Assembly: GCA_036675815.1 (NCBI GenBank)
Contig: JAKFEE010000031.1
Span: 62,001 to 126,000 of the forward strand
Direction of reading: 5' to 3'
DNA: 64,000 nucleotides
Source of the DNA: JAKFEE01 sp036675815
Lineage (GTDB): Bacteria > Pseudomonadota > Alphaproteobacteria > Rhodospirillales > Magnetospirillaceae
Position numbers and translations under genes: made by a program. Every line of letters starts with the position of its first letter. Position 1 is the first letter of the stretch. The notes beneath the pieces are model-generated. The model was not told the origin of the DNA. It searched no databases and saw nothing but the letters and a program-made list of their open reading frames with translations. Below, in pieces: positions 52,471 to 60,336 of the stretch.

Positions 52471-53172
52471 ATGAGCGCCGTGGAAATCACGGATGATGAT
52501 CGTGAGTTGATTTGCCAAGTCCCGCAGTTCGCGGGACTGGCGCCAGATACGTTGGAAAAGATCATTTCCGGTGGCATGGTCTATCCCTATCCGCGCGGCG
52601 TCATGCTGTTCCTACAGGGCGACCTCGCCACCTGCCTGCACATCCTGCTGAGCGGCGAAGTAGGGCTGATCGGTGAGAACGACGGCGAGGAGACGGTGGT
52701 CGAGATCATGACCCCCGGTGAGATGATCGTCGCCTCCGCCGTGTTGACGAATCAGCCGTGCCTGATGGGCGCCAAGGTGCTGCAGCCGGCGCGCGTGCTG
52801 CTGCTGCCGGCCGAGACCTTCCGTGCCCATCTGCGGGCCGAGCCCGATCTTGCCATCGCCATGCTGGCTGGTGTCTCGCGCCAGTTCCGCATGCTCGCCC
52901 GCGAGATCAAGAGCCTGAAACTGAAATCGTCGGCACAGCGCCTCGCCGGCTATCTGCTCAATCTGACGCCGGCGGCGGGCGGGCGTACCGTCGTGCGCCT
53001 GCCGCATTCCAAGTCCTTGATCGCGGCGCGCATCGGCATTCGCCCGGAAACGCTGTCGCGCCATTTCACTGCCCTGCAGGAGGTCGGCGTGCGTGTTCGC
53101 GGATCCGCCGTCGAGATCGACAGCATCGGCCGCCTGTCGAAGTTCTGCCGCACCGAGGCCGATCGCCTGTGA
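52471..53172 (+). CDS. Crp/Fnr-family transcriptional regulator
   Basis: Cyclic-nucleotide-binding-fold sensor domain (about 10-130), dimerisation helix and C-terminal winged helix with HSKSLIAARIGIRPETLSRHFTAL (233 aa). It lacks the four-Cys N-terminal cluster of Fnr and may sense another signal such as heme-bound NO or redox state. AGGAGG directly abuts the ATG at 52471, an awkward spacing; the in-frame GTG at 52480 lies nine bases after the same site and could be the true start. Position between the RegBA genes and UbiTUV suggests control of the anaerobic switch. Confidence 0.88.
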   Translation: MSAVEITDDDRELICQVPQFAGLAPDTLEKIISGGMVYPYPRGVMLFLQGDLATCLHILLSGEVGLIGENDGEETVVEIMTPGEMIVASAVLTNQPCLMGAKVLQPARVLLLPAETFRAHLRAEPDLAIAMLAGVSRQFRMLAREIKSLKLKSSAQRLAGYLLNLTPAAGGRTVVRLPHSKSLIAARIGIRPETLSRHFTALQEVGVRVRGSAVEIDSIGRLSKFCRTEADRL

Positions 53173-53249
53173 GCGAGGGTCGGTTTGGCTTGACTTTTTA
53201 CCTTTGCGGGTAGCACTACCACCGGTGCAGTTGGCGAGGAGTTTGGGAC

Positions 53250-53870
53250 GTGGACGGTCTGGCGCGTCGGGACGAGCGCATCCTGGAGACGATGCTGGCG
53301 CGGCTGGCGCTGATGGCGACGCTGCCGTTGCCGGCCAGCCTGTTGCAGCCGCCCCTCGATCTGATGGTGACGGTGCTGCGGCGACGCCATCCCGGCGCGT
53401 TCGAGCGGCTGGCCGAGTTGCCGGAGACCGAGATCCTGGTCGACCCGGTCGACCTGCCGCAGGTGTTCCTGATGCGCCTGGGCCCGCAGGGCGTGCGGCT
53501 GCGGCTGGCCTCGCGCGATCAGGCGCAGGCCGGCGCCGCCATCCGCGGCCGTTTCGCCCATCTGCTCGACCTGCTGGAAGGGCGCATCGATGGCGATGCG
53601 CTGTTCTTCAACCGCGATCTGACCATCGAGGGTGATACCGCCGCCGTCGTCGCCCTGCGCAATGCCGTCGATGGCGACGACATCGACCTTGCCGCCGATC
53701 TCGCCGCGTTCCTGGGGCCGTTCGCGCGCCTGCTGGCCCCGGCGCGCCGCGCCGCGCTGCGTCTGCATGATTCGCTGAGCGAACTGCAGGAGGCGATGCT
53801 GGCGCCGGCATCGCGCCGGCTTGACGCCGCCGAACGCCGCATCAATCGCCTTGAGAGCAGGAAGGGCTGA
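53250..53870 (+). CDS. ubiT: UbiT, SCP2-domain factor for anaerobic ubiquinone synthesis
   Basis: Accessory lipid-binding protein (206 aa, YhbT-like) needed for oxygen-independent ubiquinone synthesis together with UbiU and UbiV. A SCP2 sterol-carrier-type domain covers about residues 40-135, followed by a helical tail (LHDSLSELQEAML) that may touch the membrane or partners. The GTG at 53250 has GAGGAG upstream; a TTGACT at 53191 could be the minus-35 of its promoter. Its stop precedes ubiU by 1 base. Identification is supported mainly by context, as SCP2 domains are diverse. Confidence 0.85.
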   Translation: MDGLARRDERILETMLARLALMATLPLPASLLQPPLDLMVTVLRRRHPGAFERLAELPETEILVDPVDLPQVFLMRLGPQGVRLRLASRDQAQAGAAIRGRFAHLLDLLEGRIDGDALFFNRDLTIEGDTAAVVALRNAVDGDDIDLAADLAAFLGPFARLLAPARRAALRLHDSLSELQEAMLAPASRRLDAAERRINRLESRKG

Positions 53871-53871
53871 C

Positions 53872-54861
53872 ATGGCCGCCATGGAACTGATCTGCCCGGC
53901 GGGCACCCTCGCCGCGCTGCGTGCCGCCGTCGATGCCGGCGCCGATTCGGTGTATTGCGGCTTCCGCGACGAGACCAATGCCCGCAATTTCCCCGGCCTC
54001 AACTTCTCGCGCGAGGAACTGCGCGAGGGCATCGCCTATGCCCATGCCCGCGGTGCGCAGGTGTTCACCGCCATCAACACATACGTGGCGGCGGGGCGTG
54101 CAGCGGCATGGCACCGTGCCGTCGACGACGCCCATGCCATCGGCGCCGACGCGGTGATCCTCGCCGACGTCGGGCTGCTCGACTACGCCAGCAAGCGCCA
54201 TCCCGAGCTGCGCCTGCACCTGTCGGTGCAGGCCTCGGCGTCCAATCCCGACGCCATCCGCTTCTATCAGGAAAGCTTCGGCGTCCGCCGCGTCGTGCTG
54301 CCGCGCGTGCTGACCATCCAGGACATCGCCAAGCTCAACAAGGAAATCGACATCGAGACCGAGGTCTTCGTCTTCGGCGGCATGTGCCCGATGGCGGAAG
54401 GCCGCTGCTCGCTGTCGTCCTACGCCACCGGCAACTCGCCCAACGTCCAGGGCGTGTGCTCGCCGGCCAGCCATGTCCGCTACGAGCAGCGGGACGGCGA
54501 CCTGGTGTCGCGCCTCGGCGACTTCACCATCAACGTCTTCGAAGAGGGCGAGCCGGCCGGCTATCCGACGCTGTGCAAGGGCCGCTTCGTCGCCCGCGAC
54601 AAGGCCGCCTACCTGTTCGAGGAGCCGACCAGCCTCAACGCCATCGACCTGCTGCCCGACCTCAAGGCGGCGGGCGTCACCGCCCTCAAGATCGAGGGCC
54701 GCCAGCGCGGCCGCGCCTACATCGCCGCGGTGGTGAAGAGCTGCCGCGAGGCCGTCGACGCCTTCGAGCGCTCGGGTAAGGTGCCGCCGATGAAGGCGCT
54801 GCAGGACCTGGCCGAGGGCAACACCGACACCACCGGCGCCTATTCGAAGAAGTGGCGGTGA
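53872..54861 (+). CDS. ubiU: UbiU, 4Fe-4S oxygen-independent ubiquinone hydroxylase component
   Basis: U32-peptidase-like protein (329 aa) that with UbiV hydroxylates the quinone ring without O2, using prephenate as oxygen donor in E. coli. The four cluster ligands are Cys172, Cys179, Cys196 and Cys235 (GGMCPMAEGRC, VQGVCSP, TLCKGRF). They match E. coli Cys169, 176, 193 and 232 at a constant offset of 3. The TIM-barrel start MELICPAGTLAALRAAVDAGADSV is typical. It is tightly linked to ubiT; ubiV follows only after a 280-base repeat block. Confidence 0.94.
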   Translation: MAAMELICPAGTLAALRAAVDAGADSVYCGFRDETNARNFPGLNFSREELREGIAYAHARGAQVFTAINTYVAAGRAAAWHRAVDDAHAIGADAVILADVGLLDYASKRHPELRLHLSVQASASNPDAIRFYQESFGVRRVVLPRVLTIQDIAKLNKEIDIETEVFVFGGMCPMAEGRCSLSSYATGNSPNVQGVCSPASHVRYEQRDGDLVSRLGDFTINVFEEGEPAGYPTLCKGRFVARDKAAYLFEEPTSLNAIDLLPDLKAAGVTALKIEGRQRGRAYIAAVVKSCREAVDAFERSGKVPPMKALQDLAEGNTDTTGAYSKKWR

Positions 54862-54875
54862 ATTCCTCCCTCCTT

Positions 54876-55109
54876 CGTCATTCCCGCGAAAGAGTTTGTG
54901 AAGAAATGCCGTTATCCGCCCTTGGTCGTCGCCCCCGCGGAAGCGGGGGTCCATTCCTGAGAGCGCGCGTCCCGCTGAGGCACTTCCGACGGTGGAATGG
55001 ATTCCCGTTTTCGCGGGAATGACGGATAGGGGGCAGTTCTTCACAGGCTCAAACGCGGGAATCCGTGCCGCCAGCCTGTGGAATGGATGCCCGATTTCGC
55101 GGGCATGAC
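54876..55109. repeat. Composite repeat with family A palindromes, between ubiU and ubiV
   Basis: A half unit at 54876-54892, full units at 54928-54954 (forward), 54997-55023 (reverse) and 55083-55109 (reverse). The block 54890-55053 is an inverted copy of 43111-43275. It fills the whole ubiU-ubiV gap. Confidence 0.85.
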
Positions 55110-55141
55110 GACAAGGACGCTTGCAACAAGGTTCCGACCAG

Positions 55142-56068
55142 ATGGCCAAGACAACATCCCAGACCTCCGTCCTCACCCTCGGCCCGGTGCTGTTCAACTG
55201 GGCGCCCGAGCGCTGGCGCGACTTTCATTTCCGCATCGCCGACGAGGCGCCGGTGGATACCGTCCATGTCGGCGAGATCGTCTGCTCGAAGCGCGCGCCG
55301 TTTTTCGCCGAGCACATCCCCGAGGTGGTGGAGCGTCTGGCCGCGGCCGGCAAGGAGGTGGTGCTGTCGTCGCCGGCCCTGGTCACCACCGATCGCGAGC
55401 GCCAGTCGGTGGCCGAGCTGATCGAGGCCGCCGAGTACCTGATCGAGGCCAACGACGTCGGCGCCCTGCGGCCGCTCAAGGGCAAGCGCCACGCCATCGG
55501 GCCGCTGGTCAACGTCTACAACGAGGGGGCGCTGGCCTGGATGGCCGCCAACGGCGCCTTTCGCGTGTGCCTGCCGCCCGAGTTGGCGCGCGACGCCATC
55601 GCCGCCATCGCCACCGCCGCCGCCGCCCATCAGGTCGAGCTCGAGGTGATGGCGTTCGGCCGACTGCCGCTGGCCATCTCGGCGCGCTGCTATCACGCCC
55701 GCGCCCACGGTCTGCACAAGGACGGCTGCCAGTTCGTCTGCGGCCAGGACGACGACGGCATGACCGTCACCACCCTGGACGGCGAGGCGTTCCTCGCGGT
55801 CAATGGCACCCAGACGCTGTCGCAGACCTACAACGCCCTGCTGGGCGAACTCGCCGAGCTGGAGGCCATGGGCATCCGCCGCTTCCGCCTGTCGCCGCAC
55901 AGCTTCGACATGGTGGTGGTGGCGCGCCTCTATCGCGACCTGCTCGACGGCCGCATGGATGCCGGCGAGGCGGCGGCCAAGCTCGCCGAACTGGTCGGTG
56001 ACGCCGGCCTGTCCAACGGCTTTTTCCAGGGGCGCGAAGGCGTGGCGTTTCTCAACAGCGCAGACTAG
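55142..56068 (+). CDS. ubiV: UbiV, 4Fe-4S oxygen-independent ubiquinone hydroxylase component
   Basis: Second U32-like subunit (308 aa) that forms a complex with UbiU. Cluster ligands are Cys48 (EIVCSKR), Cys183 (ARCYHARAHG), Cys196 and Cys200 (DGCQFVC), with the 13- and 4-residue spacings of the E. coli protein (Cys180, 193, 197). The ATG at 55142 is preferred over an ATG at 55121, because the N-terminus then begins shortly before the conserved LTLGPVLFNW. It would normally abut ubiU; here palindromic repeats separate them, so it may depend on read-through or its own promoter. Confidence 0.94.
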   Translation: MAKTTSQTSVLTLGPVLFNWAPERWRDFHFRIADEAPVDTVHVGEIVCSKRAPFFAEHIPEVVERLAAAGKEVVLSSPALVTTDRERQSVAELIEAAEYLIEANDVGALRPLKGKRHAIGPLVNVYNEGALAWMAANGAFRVCLPPELARDAIAAIATAAAAHQVELEVMAFGRLPLAISARCYHARAHGLHKDGCQFVCGQDDDGMTVTTLDGEAFLAVNGTQTLSQTYNALLGELAELEAMGIRRFRLSPHSFDMVVVARLYRDLLDGRMDAGEAAAKLAELVGDAGLSNGFFQGREGVAFLNSAD

Positions 56069-56102
56069 AGCACGATGCTGGGTTGATCCGTTCCGCTGAA
56101 GC

Positions 56103-56154
56103 GCGGATCTCCAGGTCCGCACGCCGAATGCGGAGGCGGAGCGCCGTGCTCCGA
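56103..56154. repeat. Family D palindromic repeat
   Basis: GCGGATCTCCAGGTCCGC followed by GGCGGAGCGCCGTGCTCCG, downstream of ubiV. The layout is as at 61042-61098 (outer CGGAG/CTCCG arms, inner GGACCTCCAGGTCC-type stem), with several substitutions. Confidence 0.6.
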
Positions 56155-56264
56155 TTCCGCCCGTATTCATTCCGCTCTCTTGGCCGGCCGCGGCTGTCAG
56201 GTTTCTTTACAGCTTTCGTCTTGAAGCCACCTCAACGTCACTGAAGGCCCTGCTTTCCCGCATA

Positions 56265-56280
56265 TGGCATCCGCTCTGCG
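56265..56280 (+). promoter_or_regulatory. Possible sigma-54 promoter
   Basis: TGGCAT-CCGCT-CTGCG matches the sigma-54 consensus TGGCAC-N5-TTGCA at 8 of 11 fixed positions, including the invariant GG and GC at the right spacing. It lies 35 bases before the start of the PEP-CTERM-like metalloprotease. Sigma-54 promoters often drive PEP-CTERM genes. Confidence 0.45.
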
Positions 56281-56314
56281 TGGCGGAATCCGGTTTATGA
56301 CTGGAGGGTGAGCC

Positions 56315-57214
56315 ATGGACGCTTCCGTACTTTTCACCTATGCCAAGACGAGCCGCGTTGGTGCCGTTCTGGCCTTCCTTGGACGACGGGCAAAATGTCC
56401 ACCGGCGGTCCCCCTAGGGCTGCTGGTCATTGTCGCGCTTCTGAGCTCGGATCGCTCTGTGTACGCGGCACCGGTGGTGCCGGTTGTGCGCCCAGTCTAT
56501 TTGGTTCCCACCGACCGGGAGGTCAAAGCCGAATATCAGTCGGCCATCATGGATGCGCTCTACGATTTGCAGCAGTGGTACGCAGACCAGCTGGACGGCA
56601 GCACATTCGCGATATCGCCGGCGGTCGACATCGTCAGCGGACTTCATCCATCATCGTTCTATTCGACCAATGACACGGGGGGCGAATACTCGACTTGGTT
56701 TTTCTACAACGTCATAAACGACGCCTTTACGATGACCGGCGGGCAATATAACGATCCGTTGCATCGGTGGATCTTCTACGTCGACGCGGATAACGCACCG
56801 GGTCAATTCGGGGGCGCGGCGCTGTGGGGCGCGGCCGTGCTTCCCGGCGCCGATCTACGGGGCCTGATCGGTGAGCAGCCGCAGCCCGTCAGCCGGTGGA
56901 TCGGCGGCCTTGGCCACGAATTGGGACATACGTTCGGTCTGCCGCACCCATCGGCTTGTGAACCGGTTTACACAGCGGCGTGCCCGATCGATGCGCTCAT
57001 GTGGACGGGTTACCTGACCTATCCTGACGCCTACTTACTTGCCGAGGACAAGGCGCTGTTGCGCCTCAGTCCGTTTATCGGCAGCCAGATAGCGGTTGCC
57101 GAGCCTGGTTCGACATCGTTGCTGGCGGTCAGTCTGGCATGGGCGGCGGCCGGCGCACGCGCCAAGGCTCGGCGCCGCATCGCCGCTCAGGCGAAATCGC
57201 CGAGCAGGGCCTGA
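56315..57214 (+). CDS. Secreted zinc metalloprotease with PEP-CTERM-like tail
   Basis: Exported protein (299 aa). A long basic N-region and hydrophobic stretch (VPLGLLVIVALLSS, about 31-45) with a likely cleavage near VYAAP form the signal. The zinc motif HELGHTFGLPH (HExxHxxGxxH, about 207-217) is that of metzincin-like proteases. The end reads AVAEPGSTSLLAVSLAWAAAGA then RAKARRR: a near PEP motif, a membrane helix and an Arg cluster, as in PEP-CTERM sorting signals, with a 12-residue extension. The codons and amino acids look less biased than in neighbouring genes. GGAGGG precedes the ATG. It overlaps DUF3501 by 28 bases, convergent. Confidence 0.8.
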   Translation: MDASVLFTYAKTSRVGAVLAFLGRRAKCPPAVPLGLLVIVALLSSDRSVYAAPVVPVVRPVYLVPTDREVKAEYQSAIMDALYDLQQWYADQLDGSTFAISPAVDIVSGLHPSSFYSTNDTGGEYSTWFFYNVINDAFTMTGGQYNDPLHRWIFYVDADNAPGQFGGAALWGAAVLPGADLRGLIGEQPQPVSRWIGGLGHELGHTFGLPHPSACEPVYTAACPIDALMWTGYLTYPDAYLLAEDKALLRLSPFIGSQIAVAEPGSTSLLAVSLAWAAAGARAKARRRIAAQAKSPSRA

Positions 57215-57771
57215 CGCACGTCGTCGGGGATGATCGCCATGTGGCCGTAACGCGAATGGTCGATGGCGGCCATGGCGCGGCTGGCCAGATCGCGGAAGGC
57301 GGCGCTCTGCGCCTCGTTGAACGGGAAATGCAGGAAGTGCACCGACGAGGCCTTGCCGCTGTCGTCGGTGCGCTCGACGTCGGTTTCGGGAATGGCGGCG
57401 ATGCGCTCCTCGCCGATCAGCAGCGCCACCGTGTTCTCGACGCCGCCCAGGCCGGCCAGCAGGCGGCGGCGCTGGCCTTCGTCGGGGACTTCGAACATCA
57501 GCGTAGCCACCAGTTCGCGGCCCTGGGGGATGAGCGGATTATAGGCGTGGAGTTCATCGGCGATCTGCGCCTCGCCGCCGCGCTCGACGAACAGCATCTC
57601 GTGCACCTGCGCCCACATGGTGTCGTAGTTTTCGAAATAGAGCGTGGCGTGCGGGCCGACCGCCAGGCGGCGGTGACGCTTCTGCTCGCCGAGACGTCGG
57701 CGCAGCTCGCCGCGCTGGCGCGCGTAGTCGTCCATCGACAAGATATCGGCGCGGGTGATCTCTCGCTTCAC
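57187..57771 (-). CDS. DUF3501 family protein
   Basis: Soluble protein (194 aa) of unknown function whose genes accompany rubrerythrin and HdrD-like genes in many proteobacteria. Conserved blocks: the N-terminal ITRADILSMDDYARQR, HATLYFENYDTMWAQVHEML, and a C-terminal HFLHFPF segment. The GTG at 57771 is supported by AGGAGG eight bases upstream. It follows the HdrD-like gene by 19 bases and is the last gene of the trio. Confidence 0.85.
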   Translation of the reverse strand: MKREITRADILSMDDYARQRGELRRRLGEQKRHRRLAVGPHATLYFENYDTMWAQVHEMLFVERGGEAQIADELHAYNPLIPQGRELVATLMFEVPDEGQRRRLLAGLGGVENTVALLIGEERIAAIPETDVERTDDSGKASSVHFLHFPFNEAQSAAFRDLASRAMAAIDHSRYGHMAIIPDDVRQALLGDFA

Positions 57772-57790
57772 GATATTGGCCTCCTCTCTG

Positions 57791-59128
57791 TCACAGCCCA
57801 TAGGCCCGCGCCATCAGCTCGATGGGGTGGCGGACCTTGTCGATGGCGGGCTTGTCGCCGCTCAGGCGGTCGAGGCCGTCCTTGAGATGAATGGCGGCCA
57901 GCGGGCATTCCGAGACGATGTGGCCGCAGCCCGAGCGCGCCGCCTGGCGCACCGCCGGCTGCCCCACCTTCAGCGCCACCGGGTAGTTCTCGGTATGGAT
58001 GCCCCAGGTGCCGCCGTGGCCCGAGCAGCGTTCGATGGCCGTCACCTGCGCTTCGGGAATCAAGCACAGCAGCTCGGCGGCCTTGGCGCCGACATTCTGC
58101 GCCCGGGCATGGCAGGCCAGATGCACGGCGACGCCGCCGTCCAGCGGCTTCATTCCTGATGCCAGACCTGCCGTGCGGCTCAGGTCGACCATGTATTCGG
58201 CGATGTCCCAGGTCGATTCCGACAGACGCCGAATCGCGGCATTGCCGGGAACCAGCAGCGGCCACTCGAATTTCAGCATCAGCGCACATGACGCGACGAG
58301 GGCGATGACGTCGTAGCCTTTGTCGAGCCATACCTCCAGTTCGGCCGCGATCGTCTCGGCCTGGGCAGAGACGCGGGCCAGATCGCCGTGTTCCAGTTGC
58401 GGCATGCCACAGCAGCCGGGATGGACGATCTTTGTTTCGACGCCGTTGTGGGCCAGCACCGCCCGCGTCGCCATGCCGATCCCGGGTTCGTTGAAATTGC
58501 CGAAGCAGGTGGCGAACAGCACCGCCTTGCGGCCGAAGCCGGGCGCGTCACGATTGATCACGGGGGGCTCGGCCGCGGCTTGCCGGGTCAGCGTATGGCG
58601 GTGGTAGCGTGGCAGCGGCGCCTCGCTGTGGACGCGGGCGATCTTTTCCATGACCGGCCGGGTCAGGCGGTTGTTGGTGTCGGTGGCCCAGTTGGCGATG
58701 GGCGCCACCATGGCCGCCAGCCGGCCGTTGCGATCGGTCTGGGTCAGTTGCCGCTCGGTAAAGCCGACCTCGCCCTTGGCGAACTGCACGGCGCGGTAGC
58801 GCAGCATCAGATGCGGGAAGTCGATGTCGAACGGGTGGGGCGGCACGTACGGGCACTTGGTCATGAAGCACATGTCGCACAGCGTGCAGGCGTCCACGAC
58901 CTTGCGGAAATCCTTGCTGGAGACGCCGGAAACCTCGGCATCGCCGGCCTCGTCGACGAGATCGAACAGGCGGGGAAAGCTGTCGCACAGATTGAAGCAG
59001 CGGCGGCAGCCGTGGCAGATGTCGAACACCCGCCGCATCTCGGCATCGAGCTTGGCTTCGTCGTAGAACTCGGGGTCCCGCCATGCCAGCGGCCGACGGA
59101 CTGGCGCCTCCAGGCTGCCTTCGCGCAT
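57791..59128 (-). CDS. HdrD/GlpC-like iron-sulfur oxidoreductase
   Basis: Electron-transfer protein (445 aa). Two 4Fe-4S motifs are at the N-terminus: Cys38, 41, 44, 48 (CHGCRRCFNLC) and Cys81, 84, 87, 92 (CTLCDMCFMTKC). Two CCG domains follow, with HPGCCGMP in the first. In the second the expected CCGxGG reads RCSGHGG, so one Cys is replaced by Ser. No membrane segment is seen, so a membrane partner or soluble donor must supply electrons. Between rubrerythrin and DUF3501, it is probably the reductase that feeds electrons to rubrerythrin for peroxide removal (inference). Confidence 0.87.
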   Translation of the reverse strand: MREGSLEAPVRRPLAWRDPEFYDEAKLDAEMRRVFDICHGCRRCFNLCDSFPRLFDLVDEAGDAEVSGVSSKDFRKVVDACTLCDMCFMTKCPYVPPHPFDIDFPHLMLRYRAVQFAKGEVGFTERQLTQTDRNGRLAAMVAPIANWATDTNNRLTRPVMEKIARVHSEAPLPRYHRHTLTRQAAAEPPVINRDAPGFGRKAVLFATCFGNFNEPGIGMATRAVLAHNGVETKIVHPGCCGMPQLEHGDLARVSAQAETIAAELEVWLDKGYDVIALVASCALMLKFEWPLLVPGNAAIRRLSESTWDIAEYMVDLSRTAGLASGMKPLDGGVAVHLACHARAQNVGAKAAELLCLIPEAQVTAIERCSGHGGTWGIHTENYPVALKVGQPAVRQAARSGCGHIVSECPLAAIHLKDGLDRLSGDKPAIDKVRHPIELMARAYGL

Positions 59129-59179
59129 CGGGTTCTCCTAGAGCATCTTGCATTCGCTCGAAAATCGACCTCTTCGCAC

Positions 59180-59249
59180 GTCACCCCCGGGCTTGGCCCA
59201 TCGACGCTTCGCGTCGATCCATGGATTGTCGGGCAAGCCCGGCAATGAC
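59180..59249. repeat. REP-like element (family B)
   Basis: GTCACCCCCGGGCTTGGCCC, then an ATCGACG-CTTCG-CGTCGAT hairpin, then ATGGATTGTCGGGCAAGCCC and GGCAATGAC. It has the GTCA/TGAC ends of families A and B, and lies between the HdrD-like gene and rubrerythrin. Confidence 0.7.
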
Positions 59250-59283
59250 GAAGCGAGGGTGGTCGAATCCGAACGCAAACTAC

Positions 59284-59703
59284 TTAGCTGCCGAGGCTGT
59301 CGATGGCGCGCTGGAACCTGCCGGCATGCGAGCGTTCGGCCTTGGCCAGCGTCTCGAACCAGTCGGCGACCTCGTCGAAGCCTTCGTCGCGGGCGGTGCG
59401 CGCCATCCCCGGATACATGTCGGTGTATTCATGCGTCTCGCCGGCGACGGCGGCGCGCAGATTGGCGTCGGTCGGCCCGATCGGCTCGCCGGTGGCCGGG
59501 TCGCCGGTCTGTTCGAGGAATTCGAGATGGCCGAAGGCGTGCCCGGTCTCGCCCTCGGCCGTCGAGCGGAACAGCGCCGAGACGTCGTTGTGCCCTTCGA
59601 CATCAGCCTTCTGGGCGAAGTACAGATAGCGGCGATTGGCCTGCGACTCGCCGGCGAAAGCGGCCTTGAGATTGGCTTCGGTCTGCGAACCCTTGAGATT
59701 CAT
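59284..59703 (-). CDS. rbr: Rubrerythrin-family diiron protein without rubredoxin domain
   Basis: Four-helix ferritin-like diiron protein (139 aa) that reduces hydrogen peroxide. Iron ligands are visible in two halves: Glu19, Glu52 and His55 (AGES, EGETGH) and Glu89, Glu123 and His126 (AGETHE, ERSH). The C-terminal rubredoxin domain of classical rubrerythrin is missing, so electrons must come from another protein, plausibly the HdrD-like neighbour. The ATG at 59703 begins MNLKGSQTEANL. A possible Irr-type iron box lies 78-92 bases upstream. Confidence 0.92.
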   Translation of the reverse strand: MNLKGSQTEANLKAAFAGESQANRRYLYFAQKADVEGHNDVSALFRSTAEGETGHAFGHLEFLEQTGDPATGEPIGPTDANLRAAVAGETHEYTDMYPGMARTARDEGFDEVADWFETLAKAERSHAGRFQRAIDSLGS

Positions 59704-59780
59704 GGTGCGATCACTCCCCATTCTGGCGGCGCCGCCCAAGCCGCGTAAGCGCGCCGCCTGGAAACCCCGCATATCCGACA

Positions 59781-59795
59781 TTGGAATATTTCTAA
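59781..59795. promoter_or_regulatory. Possible Irr/iron-control box before rubrerythrin
   Basis: TTGGAA-TAT-TTCTAA is an imperfect palindrome (5 of 6 pairs) resembling the alphaproteobacterial iron control element TTTAGAA..TTCTAAA bound by Irr. The surrounding AT-rich stretch (59781-59806) stands out in this GC-rich region and is the likely promoter of the rbr trio. Confidence 0.4.
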
Positions 59796-59977
59796 AATAT
59801 ATAAGTCTGTCGGCGGCTCATGAAGGGCGCGATAGGCGTATAGCCCGGCAGGAGAAGTATGGGTGACGCGACCATCGGCCATGGCGCCGCCCAAGCCCTG
59901 CCGCCTGCTCATGCGGCTAGTGTGGAACCCGTCCGGTCTGCCGGCGTTCACCGGATGGCATCCCCAGGAGAAACACC

Positions 59978-60295
59978 ATGAGGTATTCCGCATTGGCGGG
60001 GGCGCTGCTGGCCGCCACGATGGCCGCCGGTGCATCGGCGCAAAGCCTCCGCGATCGCGACTATTACGATTATTACGGCCGCGGTTATGACGCACCGCCT
60101 TCTGGCGGGTACGGCTACCGGGAGCAGGCCCCCCGCGGCAACGCCTATGACGAGCGTGAGGCGTACGAGCGTGGGCGCGCCGACGAACTCTACCGCCAGC
60201 GCCAGCGCGAGCAGCAGCGTCGCGACCCCAGCCTCGGCGAGCAACTGGGCGAGTTCCTCGATCGACAGATGCAACCGAGGCAGCCGCCGCGGTAA
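59978..60295 (+). CDS. Small exported Tyr/Arg-rich protein
   Basis: A 105-residue protein with a clear signal peptide (residues 1-21, ATMAAGASA before QSLRD). The mature part is low-complexity and hydrophilic: a Tyr/Gly-rich stretch (DYYDYYGRGYD), then a long charged helix rich in Arg, Gln and Glu (YERGRADELYRQRQREQQRR) and a Pro-rich end. No known domain is recognised. It probably lies in the periplasm, possibly binding nucleic acid, peptidoglycan or lipopolysaccharide through its charges, but this cannot be decided. An AGGAGAAA ribosome site precedes the ATG, supporting a real gene. Confidence 0.75.
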   Translation: MRYSALAGALLAATMAAGASAQSLRDRDYYDYYGRGYDAPPSGGYGYREQAPRGNAYDEREAYERGRADELYRQRQREQQRRDPSLGEQLGEFLDRQMQPRQPPR

Positions 60296-60336
60296 GGCCG
60301 CCCTGGCCGACGGTTCCACTACACCAGCGCGCCGAA

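Noticed and set aside
57139..57885. Plus-strand frame of 248 codons opposite DUF3501
   Set aside because: It overlaps DUF3501, which has a strong ribosome site and conserved blocks; the plus frame has no domain.
60296..60336. TPP riboswitch before thiE
   Set aside because: Only 41 bases are available and no CTGAGA or ACCTGATCTGG-type core is present.
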